Shown: positions 47,762 to 55,055, counted from the first letter of the stretch. The stretch: DNA of 64,000 nt from Deltaproteobacteria bacterium (GCA_026388415.1 JAPLJV010000004.1:64530-128529), one strand, 5' to 3'. Notes: generated by a model not told the origin, from the sequence alone. Translations and numbers: made by a program.

Positions 47762-49170
47762 TGATCACTAAAGTTGGGCGGTCGCTCTCCTTGCAGGGCC
47801 AGCGGACCGATCACCTCCATCTCCACGCCCATGGTTTCCCGGGCCACTTCCTCGAGGAAAGAGCCGGTACCGGCGCTGCAGGCATCGTTCATGGCGTAAT
47901 CCGACGGCACCCCTTGATATATGTATGTATATTTCGCGTCCTGGCCGCCGATCTCAAAAATGGTATCCACCGCGGCATCAAAGAAAAGCGCCCCTGTGGC
48001 ATGGGCGATGATCTCGTTAATGACGCCCTCCGTCATGGCGTAGAGCCCGGCTATCTGACGGCCCGAACCGGTCACCCCCACCCCGGCGATGACGATCCGA
48101 TCCGCCAGTCCGCCCAGTTGCTCATAAAGAGAAGTGAAACAGGCGCGCGAGGCCTCCACGGGATTGCCGTTCGTCCGCAAATAAACGGATTTCAGTATCT
48201 TGTCATCGGATATTCTCACGAGGACGGCTTTTGTAGTCGTTGATCCGACATCCAACCCCAGCAGGCAACGGTCGCCGGCGCAGACGCTGCCTCTTTCCAG
48301 GGTCTTGAATTCCACTAACTCCTCATAATTACGCAAGGGCGCCAGGCAGGAAAAGGTATGCCCGATCTCTTTAAATGCCTGCCGGCTTTCGGGAAAGGGC
48401 AGCGTTTCATGTTCCAGGGCCCAGACGGCGGCGCCCAGGGCTTCGAAATAGGAAGCCTCTTCCGGAACAACCAAATCTGCTATTCTACCGCGCAGATAAT
48501 CAATGACGACCTGGTTCCGGGTCAGGCCGCCGATGATCATGATTCTCTCACTGCCCGGGATCTGGCGGACGACCTCCAGGATCTTGCCGGCGATCATCTC
48601 GCATAAGCCGGCGACGATCCGCCCTTTGGGAATACCCTTGTTCATGGCATGGGTGCAATCGCTTTTACAAAAAACACTGCAACGTCCCGATACCCGGTAC
48701 GGTTTTTCCTGCTGCGCAAAAGGGACGGCCTCTTCCAGCGACAGGCCGATACGGCGCAACTGCTGCACAAAAAATTCACCCGTTCCGGAGGCGCATTTGT
48801 TCCCGGTTTTAACGGCGCATATCCTCCCATCCTTGCCCAGCACATAAACCAGAAAATTTTCCCCGCCAGCACTAATCACGGCATCAATACCGCGTCCGCG
48901 TCCGTTCAGATGGTAAAGGGCCGCCTCGACCGCCTCCGGCTCCGAAATGGTAGAAAAATTCACCGCCTGGCGCAGCTTTCTACCCGTCACGGCAACCTTG
49001 AGGCGCTCATACCAAGGCAAATCAGCGAGTACATCCAAGAGAGCGGCACGCGGATCACCGTTGTGGAGCCGGGCTATAAGGGGACGGGCAGTAATCCGGC
49101 CCGTATCTGATATCACGGCTTCCACAACCGACAAGGTGGAGGCGCCGATGCAAATACCAAGGCTCTTCAT
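47710..49170 (-). pseudogene. giant acyl-CoA dehydratase activase, N-terminal part before a frameshift
   Basis: 486 codons of BadF/BadG/HgdC-type ASKHA ATPase, the ATP-driven electron activator of 2-hydroxyacyl-CoA dehydratase-type enzymes. Two ASKHA domains occur in series: an N-terminal one (LGICIGASTLSVVEA, with the Cys motif NKCASGTGEFF) and a second from residue ~305 (LLGLDVGSTTTKAVLV, Cys motif NDACSAGTGSFLEE). Those Cys bind the bridging 4Fe-4S cluster in the family. The frame ends at TAA right after IKHAFQMV, in the middle of a conserved block. Ribosome site aaggtg precedes ATG 49170. Confidence 0.8.
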
Positions 49171-49467
49171 GGTGCTTTCACCTTAATTCCGAGCAGAAAT
49201 GATATGTAATTACCGATGACCACTTTATTGAATCAATCCCCCCAAATAAGTCCCGTGGTATTTTTCATAAGTATCAATCGTGGTGAGCATACTACAAACT
49301 GGGCAGGAAGGCGAATATTTTTAAACTTTTCCCGAGCCGGGATCATAATTCACTGTTGAATTTGCTTGAGAGAAGGGTGGTATAGTGATATCCTCACCCC
49401 GGTCTGGAGAAGCAAACTCTTCGCGATGCGATAAACAAAAAACATTAGTTTACGGGGGGTGCGGTCT
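49171..49467. other. divergent intergenic region, no gene seen
   Basis: Separates the minus-strand activase from the plus-strand PII-like gene. A TATAGT near 49383 with TTGAAT upstream at a long 19-bp spacing is a possible plus-strand promoter. Nothing else convincing was found. Confidence 0.4.
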
Positions 49468-49758
49468 ATGAAAATGTTTTTGATTGTCTATTCCCGCGAG
49501 GCGGATGAAGACATCCTGGCCGCCTTCAAAAGCTCCGGGATCACGGGATACACCAAAATGCAGGAAGTTTGCGGTGAGGGCAAGGAGACAGAGCCCAAGC
49601 TCGGAACCCATATCTGGCCGGGCATGAATAATATCCTGTTTCTGGTCATGGAAGATGGTGCAGTGCCGCCGGCCAGAAACCTTCTCAAAAAACTGAAACT
49701 GGAACATCCCCGGGCGGGAATAAAGGCTTTTCTCATCCCCCTGGATGACTGCGTCTGA
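49468..49758 (+). CDS. small PII-like protein
   Basis: 96 residues with the compact beta-alpha-beta pattern of PII-like regulators: KMFLIVYSREADEDILAAFKSSGITGYTKMQEV, then GTHIWPGMNNILFLVMED and KAFLIPLDDCV. The WPGMNN segment takes the place of the classical T-loop and recalls stand-alone PII-like proteins often found with metal or small-molecule transport genes; ligand unknown. Start at ATG 49468 behind the ribosome site ggggggt. It stands alone here, divergent from the giant activase. Confidence 0.7.
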   Translation: MKMFLIVYSREADEDILAAFKSSGITGYTKMQEVCGEGKETEPKLGTHIWPGMNNILFLVMEDGAVPPARNLLKKLKLEHPRAGIKAFLIPLDDCV

Positions 49759-49764
49759 CATATC

Positions 49765-49917
49765 GGGAGACCTTTGAAAATCTCCCCTAACCCCTCTTTG
49801 ACAAAGAGGGGAATAATAATGTCACTCCTTTGCTAAAGAGGGGAATCATACTTTCCCCCTTTAGCAAAGGGGGAGTAAGGGGGATTTGATGCGCAAAAGT
49901 CCACAGCTTGGTCTCCC
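49765..49917. repeat. GGGAGACC-bounded element with CCCCTTTA hairpins
   Basis: Short inverted ends gggagacc (49765-49772) and ggtctccc (49910-49917). The interior is a series of CCCCTCTTTGACAAAGAGGGG-like and CCCCCTTTAGCAAAGGGGG-like hairpins. Same start (GAGACCTTTGAAAATCTCCC) as the element at 54631-54752. Confidence 0.65.
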
Positions 49918-49920
49918 TTG

Positions 49921-49944
49921 GGTGGTTCAGGCTTGCAGCCCCAG
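49921..49944. repeat. partial GGTTCAGGCTTGCAGC repeat
   Basis: Single half of the paired hairpin repeat seen complete at 52024-52090 and 57732-57795. Confidence 0.5.
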
Positions 49945-50100
49945 AAAGAGCTTTCAATCTCCTTGAGCCAATTGCAAAACTCGTCACACCGGTGCTCTGT
50001 TAAGTTTTCGCTTGATGGGGAAAAACCGGCGTCCAGCGCGCTTGTAACACATTTAAATTTCTGGATTCCGGCCTCCGCCGGAATGACCTGCGGGGCTCTG

Positions 50101-50137
50101 GCTGGTTCAATCTTGCAGATTGAACCAAAACATTAAC
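50101..50137. repeat. GGTTCAATCTTGCAGATTGAACC hairpin repeat
   Basis: Inverted ggttcaatct / agattgaacc around tgc, followed by aaaacattaac. It is one half of the paired GGTTCA repeat family. A CCGG-type palindrome (50063-50085) lies just before it. Confidence 0.7.
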
Positions 50138-50167
50138 AAAAAACACGCATGACCTTGCGGAAAAGTC

Positions 50168-50196
50168 TTGACTATCGCGCAAAGCGTTGCTAAATA
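50168..50196 (+). promoter_or_regulatory. putative promoter for a leaderless DUF4143 ATPase transcript
   Basis: TTGACT at 50168-50173 and TAAATA at 50191-50196, spacer 17 bp. Only 7 nt (gtcgccc) separate the -10 box from ATG 50204 and no Shine-Dalgarno sequence exists. Confidence 0.6.
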
Positions 50197-50203
50197 GTCG
50201 CCC

Positions 50204-51331
50204 ATGAAGCGTTATCTCTACGATCCTATCAAAACGGACTTGCCCCGAAAAATGGTCATCCTGACGGGGCCCCGGCAGATCGGGAAAACCTGGCTCGCCA
50301 AGGAACTCATGGCCGAATTCCAGCGCCCCCAGTATCTGAATTATGACCATGTAGATGATGCCCGGATCATCCGCGCCAACTCCTGGCCGCTCAATGCCGA
50401 CATGCTTGTCCTGGATGAAATCCACAAGATGAACGGATGGAAGATGTTCATGAAAGGCATTTATGACACCCGTCCCGAAAATCAGGCCATCATGATAACC
50501 GGCAGTGCCCGGCTGGATACGTTCCGGCAGGTCGGCGAATCCTTGGCCGGCCGTTATTTCCATTTTCGTCTGCATCCGATCTCCATGAGGGAACTGCAAG
50601 GGCAACTGACGCCCGACGAAGCGCTGGCGCAACTGAATCGTCTGGGTGGATTTCCGGAGCCGTTCCTGTCCGGCTCCGAGACCGAGGCGGCGCGCTGGCG
50701 GAATCAGTATTATACCGATCTGATCCGGGAGGATATCCTTGAATTCGGCCGGCTCCAGGAAATTCGCGCCATGCGTCTGCTGCTGGAATTGCTAAGATCG
50801 AGGGTCGGATCACCAATCTCCTACACATCGCTCGCCGGCGACCTGCAAATTGCGCCTAATACGGTGCGCCGCTATCTCGACATTCTGGAGAGTCTGTGCA
50901 TCATCTTCACCGTGCGCCCCTTTCACACCAATGTGGCGCGGGCCATTTTGCGGGAGCCGAAAATCTATTTTTACGACAGCGGCTTCGTGCTGGGCGACGA
51001 AGGGGTGCGGCTGGAAAACACCTGCGCGGTCTGCCTGCTGAAACATGTCCACTACCGGCAGGATCTGGCGGGGGAAGATACAGCCCTGCACTACCTCAGA
51101 ACTAAGGACAGCAAAGAGATAGACTTTGTCTTGACGAAGGAAGGAAAGGCGACGCACCTGATCGAGGTGAAGCTGTCGGATGATTCACTCTCGCCGGCCC
51201 TGCGCCTGTTCGCCAGGAAGACGCCGGATGCCGCGGCATGCCAATTGGTCCAGAACCTGAGGCGGGAACACCAGCAGGACGGCATCTCGATCCTTTCGGC
51301 CGGTAAATGGCTCGCCGACCTGTCCGCATGA
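50204..51331 (+). CDS. AAA-family ATPase with DUF4143 domain
   Basis: A 375-residue protein. Walker A is GPRQIGKTWLAKEL (about 24) and Walker B LVLDEIHKMNGW. The C-terminal half is DUF4143, with DLIREDILEF, NTVRRYLDILESLCIIF and a KEIDFVLTKEG nuclease-like acidic/Lys stretch (about 302-312). Such proteins are widespread, mobile and of unknown role, often in accessory islands. Here it opens a region of toxin-antitoxin modules. It appears to be transcribed without a leader. Confidence 0.88.
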   Translation: MKRYLYDPIKTDLPRKMVILTGPRQIGKTWLAKELMAEFQRPQYLNYDHVDDARIIRANSWPLNADMLVLDEIHKMNGWKMFMKGIYDTRPENQAIMITGSARLDTFRQVGESLAGRYFHFRLHPISMRELQGQLTPDEALAQLNRLGGFPEPFLSGSETEAARWRNQYYTDLIREDILEFGRLQEIRAMRLLLELLRSRVGSPISYTSLAGDLQIAPNTVRRYLDILESLCIIFTVRPFHTNVARAILREPKIYFYDSGFVLGDEGVRLENTCAVCLLKHVHYRQDLAGEDTALHYLRTKDSKEIDFVLTKEGKATHLIEVKLSDDSLSPALRLFARKTPDAAACQLVQNLRREHQQDGISILSAGKWLADLSA

Positions 51332-51351
51332 AACCTTCAGGGACAAAGGAC

Positions 51352-51380
51352 TTGCATGAACGTATCTTTTTTGATACGAT
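51352..51380 (+). promoter_or_regulatory. higBA promoter with palindromic operator, leaderless
   Basis: TTGCAT at 51352-51357 and TACGAT at 51375-51380, spacer 17 bp. An inverted repeat cgtatc (51361-51366) / gatacg (51373-51378) overlaps the -10 box and is a likely HigA operator. The -10 box ends 6 nt before ATG 51387. Confidence 0.65.
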
Positions 51381-51386
51381 ATACCC

Positions 51387-51722
51387 ATGAGTGGACCTAT
51401 CCTATCAGTAAAGTTCTTCCATACAGAAGCTGGCAATGAGCCGGTAAGGTATTTCCTGCGGGATTTACCACCGGAAGATCGCAAGATTATTGGCACAGAT
51501 ATCAAAGAGGTTCAGTTTGGCTGGCCGCTGGGTATGCCGCTGGTACGCAAGATGGAAAAGGACTTATGGGAGGTTCGCAGCCATCTTGAAAGACGAATTT
51601 CTCGAGTGCTATTTACTGTGGTTGGCGGCCAAATGATCTTGCTTCATGCCTTTATCAAGAAGTCGCAGGGTACGCCACAGCCGGATTTAGAGATAGCAAG
51701 GGCCCGTAAGAATCAGTTGTAG
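51387..51722 (+). CDS. higB: HigB/Gp49-type toxin (RelE superfamily)
   Basis: A 111-residue predicted mRNA-cleaving toxin of the phage-derived Gp49/HigB group: EPVRYFLRDLPPEDRKIIGTDIKEVQ, then MPLVRKMEKDLWEVR and SRVLFTVVGGQMILLHAFIKKSQ(G)TP. The conserved LWEVR and HAFxKKxxxTP motifs are intact. It is followed 9 nt later by a Cro/C1-type antitoxin. Toxin before antitoxin is the usual higBA order. No Shine-Dalgarno sequence precedes it, unlike its antitoxin. Confidence 0.9.
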   Translation: MSGPILSVKFFHTEAGNEPVRYFLRDLPPEDRKIIGTDIKEVQFGWPLGMPLVRKMEKDLWEVRSHLERRISRVLFTVVGGQMILLHAFIKKSQGTPQPDLEIARARKNQL

Positions 51723-51731
51723 GAGGTGGTT

Positions 51732-52013
51732 ATGAGTAATGAGCATATTGGCAGTGATTTTGATGACTTCCTGAAGGAAGAGGGCATTCGGGAAGAGGTG
51801 ACCGCAGCCGCTATCAAGCGCGTTATTGCGTGGCAATTGGCAGAAGCCATGAAGAGGATGCACATAACCAAAACTGAAATGGCAGCTCGTATGCGTACGA
51901 GCCGCGCTGTTGTAAATCGCTTGCTGGATGAAGATGATACCAGCATTACCCTGGCAACTCTGTCGCGGGCGAGTTTGGCCGTAGGCATCCCACTGAAGAT
52001 TGAGCTTCAATAA
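51732..52013 (+). CDS. higA: HigA-type antitoxin with Cro/C1 helix-turn-helix
   Basis: 93 residues. An N-terminal acidic helix precedes a Xre-type helix-turn-helix (MKRMHITKTEMAARMRTSRAVVNRLL) and a strand-forming tail (LAVGIPLKIEL). It would neutralise the upstream toxin and repress their common promoter at the cgtatc/gatacg operator. A perfect AGGAGG ribosome site (51721-51726) precedes ATG 51732, so antitoxin translation should exceed that of the toxin. Confidence 0.9.
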   Translation: MSNEHIGSDFDDFLKEEGIREEVTAAAIKRVIAWQLAEAMKRMHITKTEMAARMRTSRAVVNRLLDEDDTSITLATLSRASLAVGIPLKIELQ

Positions 52014-52023
52014 TTTCGCCAGG

Positions 52024-52090
52024 GCTGGTTCACTCTTGCAGATTGAACCAAAACATTAACAATTGGTTCAGGCTGCAAGCCTGAACTAGC
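52024..52090. repeat. paired GGTTCA hairpin repeat
   Basis: Two consecutive palindromes, GGTTCAcTCTTGCAGATTGAACC and GGTTCAGGCTGCAAGCCTGAAC, joined by aaaacattaacaatt. Complete copies also lie at 57732-57795, 58479-58544 and 62599-62690. Non-coding. Confidence 0.75.
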
Positions 52091-52121
52091 AAAGAGCTTT
52101 TCTATTTCTTTGGAATTTTTC

Positions 52122-52150
52122 TTGACAACCCCTGATTGTGTACGTAAACT
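52122..52150 (+). promoter_or_regulatory. strong promoter of the Phd/PIN module
   Basis: Consensus TTGACA at 52122-52127 and TAAACT at 52145-52150 with a 17-bp spacer. A normal leader and ribosome site gaggtg precede ATG 52183. Confidence 0.75.
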
Positions 52151-52182
52151 AAGTCCATTGAACCTAACCTATGAGGTGTTCC

Positions 52183-52431
52183 ATGCAAACCATAAATATC
52201 CACGAAGCCAAGACACACCTTTCACGTCTGGTTGATGAGGCCGCCAAAGGCAATGTTTTTATCATTGCCAAGGCAGGAAAGCCGATGGTCAAGGTTATGC
52301 CGTTAGCCGCAGCGGAGTTGAAAGGGGCTGAAAAACTGGGGTTCATGTCGGGCGAGATTTTGGTACCCGACGACTTCGATTCTTTAGCGGCAGCGGAGAT
52401 TATTCAACTTTTTGAAGGAAAGCCCTCGTGA
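52183..52431 (+). CDS. Phd/YefM-family antitoxin
   Basis: 82 residues. The N-terminus TINIHEAKTHLSRLVDEAAKGN and IIAKAGKPMVKVMPL are typical of Phd/YefM DNA-binding domains, and the acidic C-terminus (about 50-82) would wrap the toxin. Start at ATG 52183 rather than 52171 because gaggtg fits as ribosome site. It overlaps the PIN toxin gene by 4 nt. Confidence 0.9.
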   Translation: MQTINIHEAKTHLSRLVDEAAKGNVFIIAKAGKPMVKVMPLAAAELKGAEKLGFMSGEILVPDDFDSLAAAEIIQLFEGKPS

Positions 52432-52814
52432 AACTGCTGCTCGATACGCACATTGTCCTGTGGGCTGCCGGCCAGCCCGAAAAGCTCTCTGAATCAGCCC
52501 GCATCCTTTTGACGACGCCCGGGAACGTTTTATTTTTCAGCGCGGCCAGTATCTGGGAGATAGTGATCAAACGGGGCCTGGGGCGTGAGGATTTCAAGGT
52601 GGATCCACAGCGCTTGCGAAAGATGCTCATCGTGCATGGATACACGGAGCTGCCGGTAACCGCGGAGCATGCCTTGTCGGTAGAGGCGTTGCCCTTGCTT
52701 CATAAAGACCCCTTCGACCGCCTGCTCCTGGCTCAGGCCCGCACGGAAGGGATGCTTTTGCTCACGGTTGATGCTCTCGTTATTCAATATCAAGAATCCG
52801 TTATAGCTGTTTGA
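52428..52814 (+). CDS. vapC: PIN-domain toxin (VapC-like)
   Basis: A 128-residue PIN-fold RNase. Acidic catalytic residues are seen in LLDTHIVLW (Asp 6), SIWEIVIK (Glu about 43) and DPFDRLLLAQA (about 90-94), with LLTVDALV near the end. The DTHxxLW start marks the group usually paired with Phd-type antitoxins, as here. Its start overlaps the antitoxin stop. Confidence 0.92.
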   Translation: MKLLLDTHIVLWAAGQPEKLSESARILLTTPGNVLFFSAASIWEIVIKRGLGREDFKVDPQRLRKMLIVHGYTELPVTAEHALSVEALPLLHKDPFDRLLLAQARTEGMLLLTVDALVIQYQESVIAV

Positions 52815-52831
52815 ATACCAGCTCATCCTGA

Positions 52832-52960
52832 GCCTCACCCCCCCGGGCGGGACGCTTCCTGCTCGTGGTGCTGATCATTGCCAACCGAAAAACGAGAATC
52901 ATTACGGCCAGGGACATGACCGACAGGGAGAAAAAATTTTATCGGAGAAAAAAGCGATGA
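52832..52960 (+). pseudogene. truncated brnT toxin remnant
   Basis: A 42-codon frame reading GRFLLVVLIIANRKTRIITARDMTDREKKFYRR matches the C-terminal third of BrnT-type toxins (strand, then R-I-I-(S/T)-A-R and a final basic helix). Its TGA overlaps the ATG of the CopG antitoxin as in complete brnTA operons. The N-terminal two thirds are missing, replaced by a TCATCCTGAGCCT repeat. Confidence 0.7.
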
Positions 52961-53214
52961 AGACTCCAAAATTTGAAAATCTTAAAGACGAACGGGAATT
53001 CTGGGATAAGCAAGATTCGACGGATTATCTGGATGATTTCGAGGAAGCAGAAAATATAGTTTTCGCCCGTGCCAGAAAGGACGTTCTCTCTCTACGGTTG
53101 GAACCAAAAATTTCCAATAAGTTAAAAGAGGTTGCCCATCTGGCAGGACTGCGGCCAACTACGTTTGCCCGGATGCTCATCATTAAAGGTCTCAGAGAGA
53201 AACTTGGCGCCTGA
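52957..53214 (+). CDS. BrnA/CopG-family antitoxin, orphaned
   Basis: 85 residues. The acidic N-terminus FWDKQDSTDYLDDFEEAE and the ribbon-helix-helix C-terminal part (VLSLRLEPKISNKLKEVAHLAGLRPTTFARMLIIKGL) match CopG-type antitoxins of BrnT. It starts inside the brnT remnant stop (ATGA overlap). With the toxin gene truncated, it may be a free repressor or anti-addiction gene. Confidence 0.85.
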   Translation: MKTPKFENLKDEREFWDKQDSTDYLDDFEEAENIVFARARKDVLSLRLEPKISNKLKEVAHLAGLRPTTFARMLIIKGLREKLGA

Positions 53215-53280
53215 AAATTGTTAATACCCAGAAAGTCGGCCGCCCTGAGTGCCGGAATTCCGGTCAAAGGTATCCTGGAG

Positions 53281-53325
53281 AAGTCCACAACGGAAGGCGA
53301 TCAGGTCGGATAGAAGGTGTAAAAT
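53281..53325. repeat. 45-bp direct repeat, left copy
   Basis: Starts aagtccacaacggaagg. It matches 53801-53845 at 40 of 45 positions. The two copies bracket the 101-codon antitoxin-like gene and its promoter. Confidence 0.75.
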
Positions 53326-53330
53326 TATCA

Positions 53331-53359
53331 TTGACTTATAACACGCCATTTTCTATTCT
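53331..53359 (+). promoter_or_regulatory. strong promoter before a short upstream ORF
   Basis: TTGACT at 53331-53336 and TATTCT at 53354-53359, spacer 17 bp. An ATG at 53367, 7 nt after the -10 box, opens a 36-codon frame that overlaps the start of the gene at 53447. Confidence 0.6.
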
Positions 53360-53366
53360 GGCTATC

Positions 53367-53477
53367 ATGGAAAAAGAAGAACGGTGCGAGGCAGCGGTGT
53401 CTTGGGAATGCGCCTTTGACTTCGAAAGAATGAGAGGAGGAAAGTTATGCAAACTGAGGAAATTTTACACAGAATAG
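53367..53477 (+). CDS. possible 36-codon leaderless upstream ORF
   Basis: Begins at the predicted transcription start and runs across the ribosome site (agaggagg) and the start codon of the next gene, ending at TAG 53475-53477. The peptide (MEKEERCEAAVSW...) resembles nothing known. If translated it could modulate the downstream gene. Weak call. Confidence 0.25.
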   Translation: MEKEERCEAAVSWECAFDFERMRGGKLCKLRKFYTE

Positions 53478-53752
53478 CAAAACCTTTTATATTGTCGGGT
53501 ATATATAAAGATGAAACAACGGCCTTAACTGATTTGACATTGGATTATGTCCGACGCAAAATTGAGCAATATGATAATATTATTATCATGTTGAAAAAAA
53601 AGCATGGCTGTGGTTTCGACCAATTTACAGAAAAGATAAAAAATAATACATCCGATGAAACAGAGGATGACTGGATAGAGTGGAAGGGCGCCAATGAGAT
53701 GCGGCAAGCCTGGAGCAATGCTAACAAAATGATCATCTGCAATGAATCATAA
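53447..53752 (+). CDS. antitoxin-like hypothetical protein, no partner found
   Basis: A 101-residue acidic protein: ILHRIAKPFILSGIYKDETTALTDLTLDYVRRKIEQYDNII, then FDQFTEKI and DDWIEWKGANEMRQAW. This helical layout resembles small proteins that precede DUF6516-type toxins, a family call from memory. No such toxin follows; the gene is instead flanked by 45-bp direct repeats. A strong agaggagg ribosome site is present. Function not established. Confidence 0.6.
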   Translation: MQTEEILHRIAKPFILSGIYKDETTALTDLTLDYVRRKIEQYDNIIIMLKKKHGCGFDQFTEKIKNNTSDETEDDWIEWKGANEMRQAWSNANKMIICNES

Positions 53753-53754
53753 TT

Positions 53755-53776
53755 CCCCCCTTTAGCAAAGGGGGGG
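53755..53776. repeat. CCCCCCTTTAGCAAAGGGGGG palindrome
   Basis: Same palindrome family as 15103-15123 and the inner hairpins of 49765-49917, followed by taagggggatttgatgcgc as in the latter. Confidence 0.7.
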
Positions 53777-53800
53777 TAAGGGGGATTTGATGCGCATTTT

Positions 53801-53845
53801 AAGTCCACAACGGAAGGTCATCAGGACGGATAGATGGTGCAAAAT
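53801..53845. repeat. 45-bp direct repeat, right copy
   Basis: Partner of 53281-53325, with five mismatches. It lies upstream of the next toxin-antitoxin module. Confidence 0.75.
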
Positions 53846-53922
53846 AGAAGACCCCAATTTGCGGTTTCCTGTCTTGACGTTTTGGTGTTAATATGCTACG
53901 TCCTGACCCGGAGGTAAGAAAC

Positions 53923-54156
53923 ATGAGTGAACCCGCCAAGCGTTCCACAATATATCTGGATCCACCCCTGCATCAGGCACTGCGCATCAAGGCAATTCAT
54001 ACCCAGCGTACCATGTCTGATCTCGTGAACGAGGCCGTTCGTTTTACTCTACAGGAAGACCAGGAAGACCTTGCAGCGTTCCATGATCGCATGATTGAAC
54101 CGAACCTCTCCTACGAAGAGCTGCTGAACGACCTTCAGACACATGGAAAATTATAA
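53923..54156 (+). CDS. ribbon-helix-helix antitoxin
   Basis: 77 residues from ATG 53923 (ribosome site ggaggt). STIYLDPPLHQALRIKAIHTQRTMSDLVNEAVRFTL is a ribbon-helix-helix DNA-binding core, and the acidic tail (QEDQEDLAAFHDRMIEPNLSYEELL) would bind the toxin. It overlaps the RelE-type toxin gene by 14 nt. A TTGACG at 53874 is a possible -35 box, but no good -10 box is seen. Confidence 0.88.
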   Translation: MSEPAKRSTIYLDPPLHQALRIKAIHTQRTMSDLVNEAVRFTLQEDQEDLAAFHDRMIEPNLSYEELLNDLQTHGKL

Positions 54157-54406
54157 GCTGGCTTTCAAGAAATCGGTTACGAAAGATCTGCTTCCACTTC
54201 CCAAGAGAGAAGTTGCCAAGATTCTGAAATGCATTGAATCACTGGCAAAGCAACCGCGTCCGCAGGGCTGCGAGAAACTGTCCGGCCAGGAACGTTATCG
54301 CGTCCGTCAAGGCGTTTACCGCATCCTTTACGAAATTCAAGATGATTTGCTGTTGGTCACGGTCGTAAAAGTCGGACATCGAAGTAATGTCTATCGCTCA
54401 TCCTGA
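54143..54406 (+). CDS. RelE/ParE-family toxin
   Basis: 87 residues of the RelE fold: YKLAFKKSVTKDLLPLPKREVAKIL, then GCEKLSGQERYRVRQGVYRILYEI and LLVTVVKVGHRSNVYRS. The arginine-rich RVRQGVYRILY strand and final VGHRxxVY motif are typical of ribosome-dependent mRNA interferases. It overlaps the antitoxin gene. A TCATCCTGAGCCTGTCGAAGG repeat begins within its last codons (54396-54418). Confidence 0.9.
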   Translation: MENYKLAFKKSVTKDLLPLPKREVAKILKCIESLAKQPRPQGCEKLSGQERYRVRQGVYRILYEIQDDLLLVTVVKVGHRSNVYRSS

Positions 54407-54630
54407 GCCTGTCGAAGGATGGAAAAGCTACAATATTTGTAGATGCAACACCAAAATATGGATATATTTTCAGAATGGAGGGCCGAGCGGAGGGTGGATG
54501 AAGGGTGATTTGCAGGCTGCCTCAAATAAAAATATAAAAAAGAGCGGTAATTAAATAAGCACCAATTAGCCCCCTCCCCCCTGCGGGGGAGGGTTAGGGT
54601 GGAGGGGATGTTGCCATGAAATCCGAACGT
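54407..54630. other. non-coding repeat-rich DNA
   Basis: Holds the end of a TCATCCTGAGCCTGTCGAAGG repeat and a CCCTCCCCC..GGGGGAGGG hairpin (54572-54593) followed by ggttagggtgg. No gene was recognised. Confidence 0.5.
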
Positions 54631-54752
54631 TGAGACCTTTGAAAATCTCCCCTAACCCCTCTTTGACAAAGAGGGGAATAATAAAATCCCCCTTTAGTAA
54701 AGGGGGATACAGGGGGATTTGGCATATTGCCAGAAGAAATTCAAAGGTCTCA
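54631..54752. repeat. 122-bp miniature element with 13-bp inverted ends and CGT duplication
   Basis: Ends tgagacctttgaa (54631-54643) and ttcaaaggtctca (54740-54752) are perfect inverted repeats. The trinucleotide cgt flanks both sides (54628-54630 and 54753-54755), consistent with a 3-bp target duplication. The interior carries CCCCTTTA-type hairpins as in 49765-49917. No ORF. Confidence 0.8.
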
Positions 54753-54871
54753 CGTTGCATGCTCCACACCCGCCCCCTGCCCCCCGCCCGTCACCAAAAG
54801 TAGGTGCTTTAAGCAAGGGTGGGGGAACGTATCGGGAAGGGTTAGGCAATTGCCTCGTAATCGTCCATTTG

Positions 54872-55001
54872 AGACCTTTGCACAACTCCCTTATTCGTCA
54901 TTCCGGTGAACACCGGAATCCAGAAAGTGGCTGATAATACTGGATACCGGCCTTCGCCGGTATGACATAATTGCTGGTTTTATGTAGTTGTGCAAAGGTC
55001 A
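54872..55001. repeat. 130-bp miniature element, GACC-type inverted termini, copy 2
   Basis: Nearly identical to 41818-41947 in the same orientation. The terminal gacctttgcacaact and its complement are perfect. The outermost base differs between ends (a on both strands' reading), so the boundary is at GACC or AGACC. Confidence 0.85.
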
Positions 55002-55055
55002 CAATTTGCCTAACTGTCTTTTTTATTGACACCGGCCCATTATTTTGCTTTACTC

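Noticed and set aside
47700-47765. Programmed ribosomal frameshift in the activase gene
   Set aside because: No slippery heptamer or downstream pseudoknot is evident, and a simple missing base explains the break better.
53281-53845. Integron attC-flanked gene cassette
   Set aside because: The direct repeats lack the RYYYAAC/GTTRRRY core sites and no integrase with an integron domain is present.
49765-55001. CRISPR array
   Set aside because: The repeats are few, palindromic, unevenly spaced and separated by genes; there are no regular spacers or cas genes.
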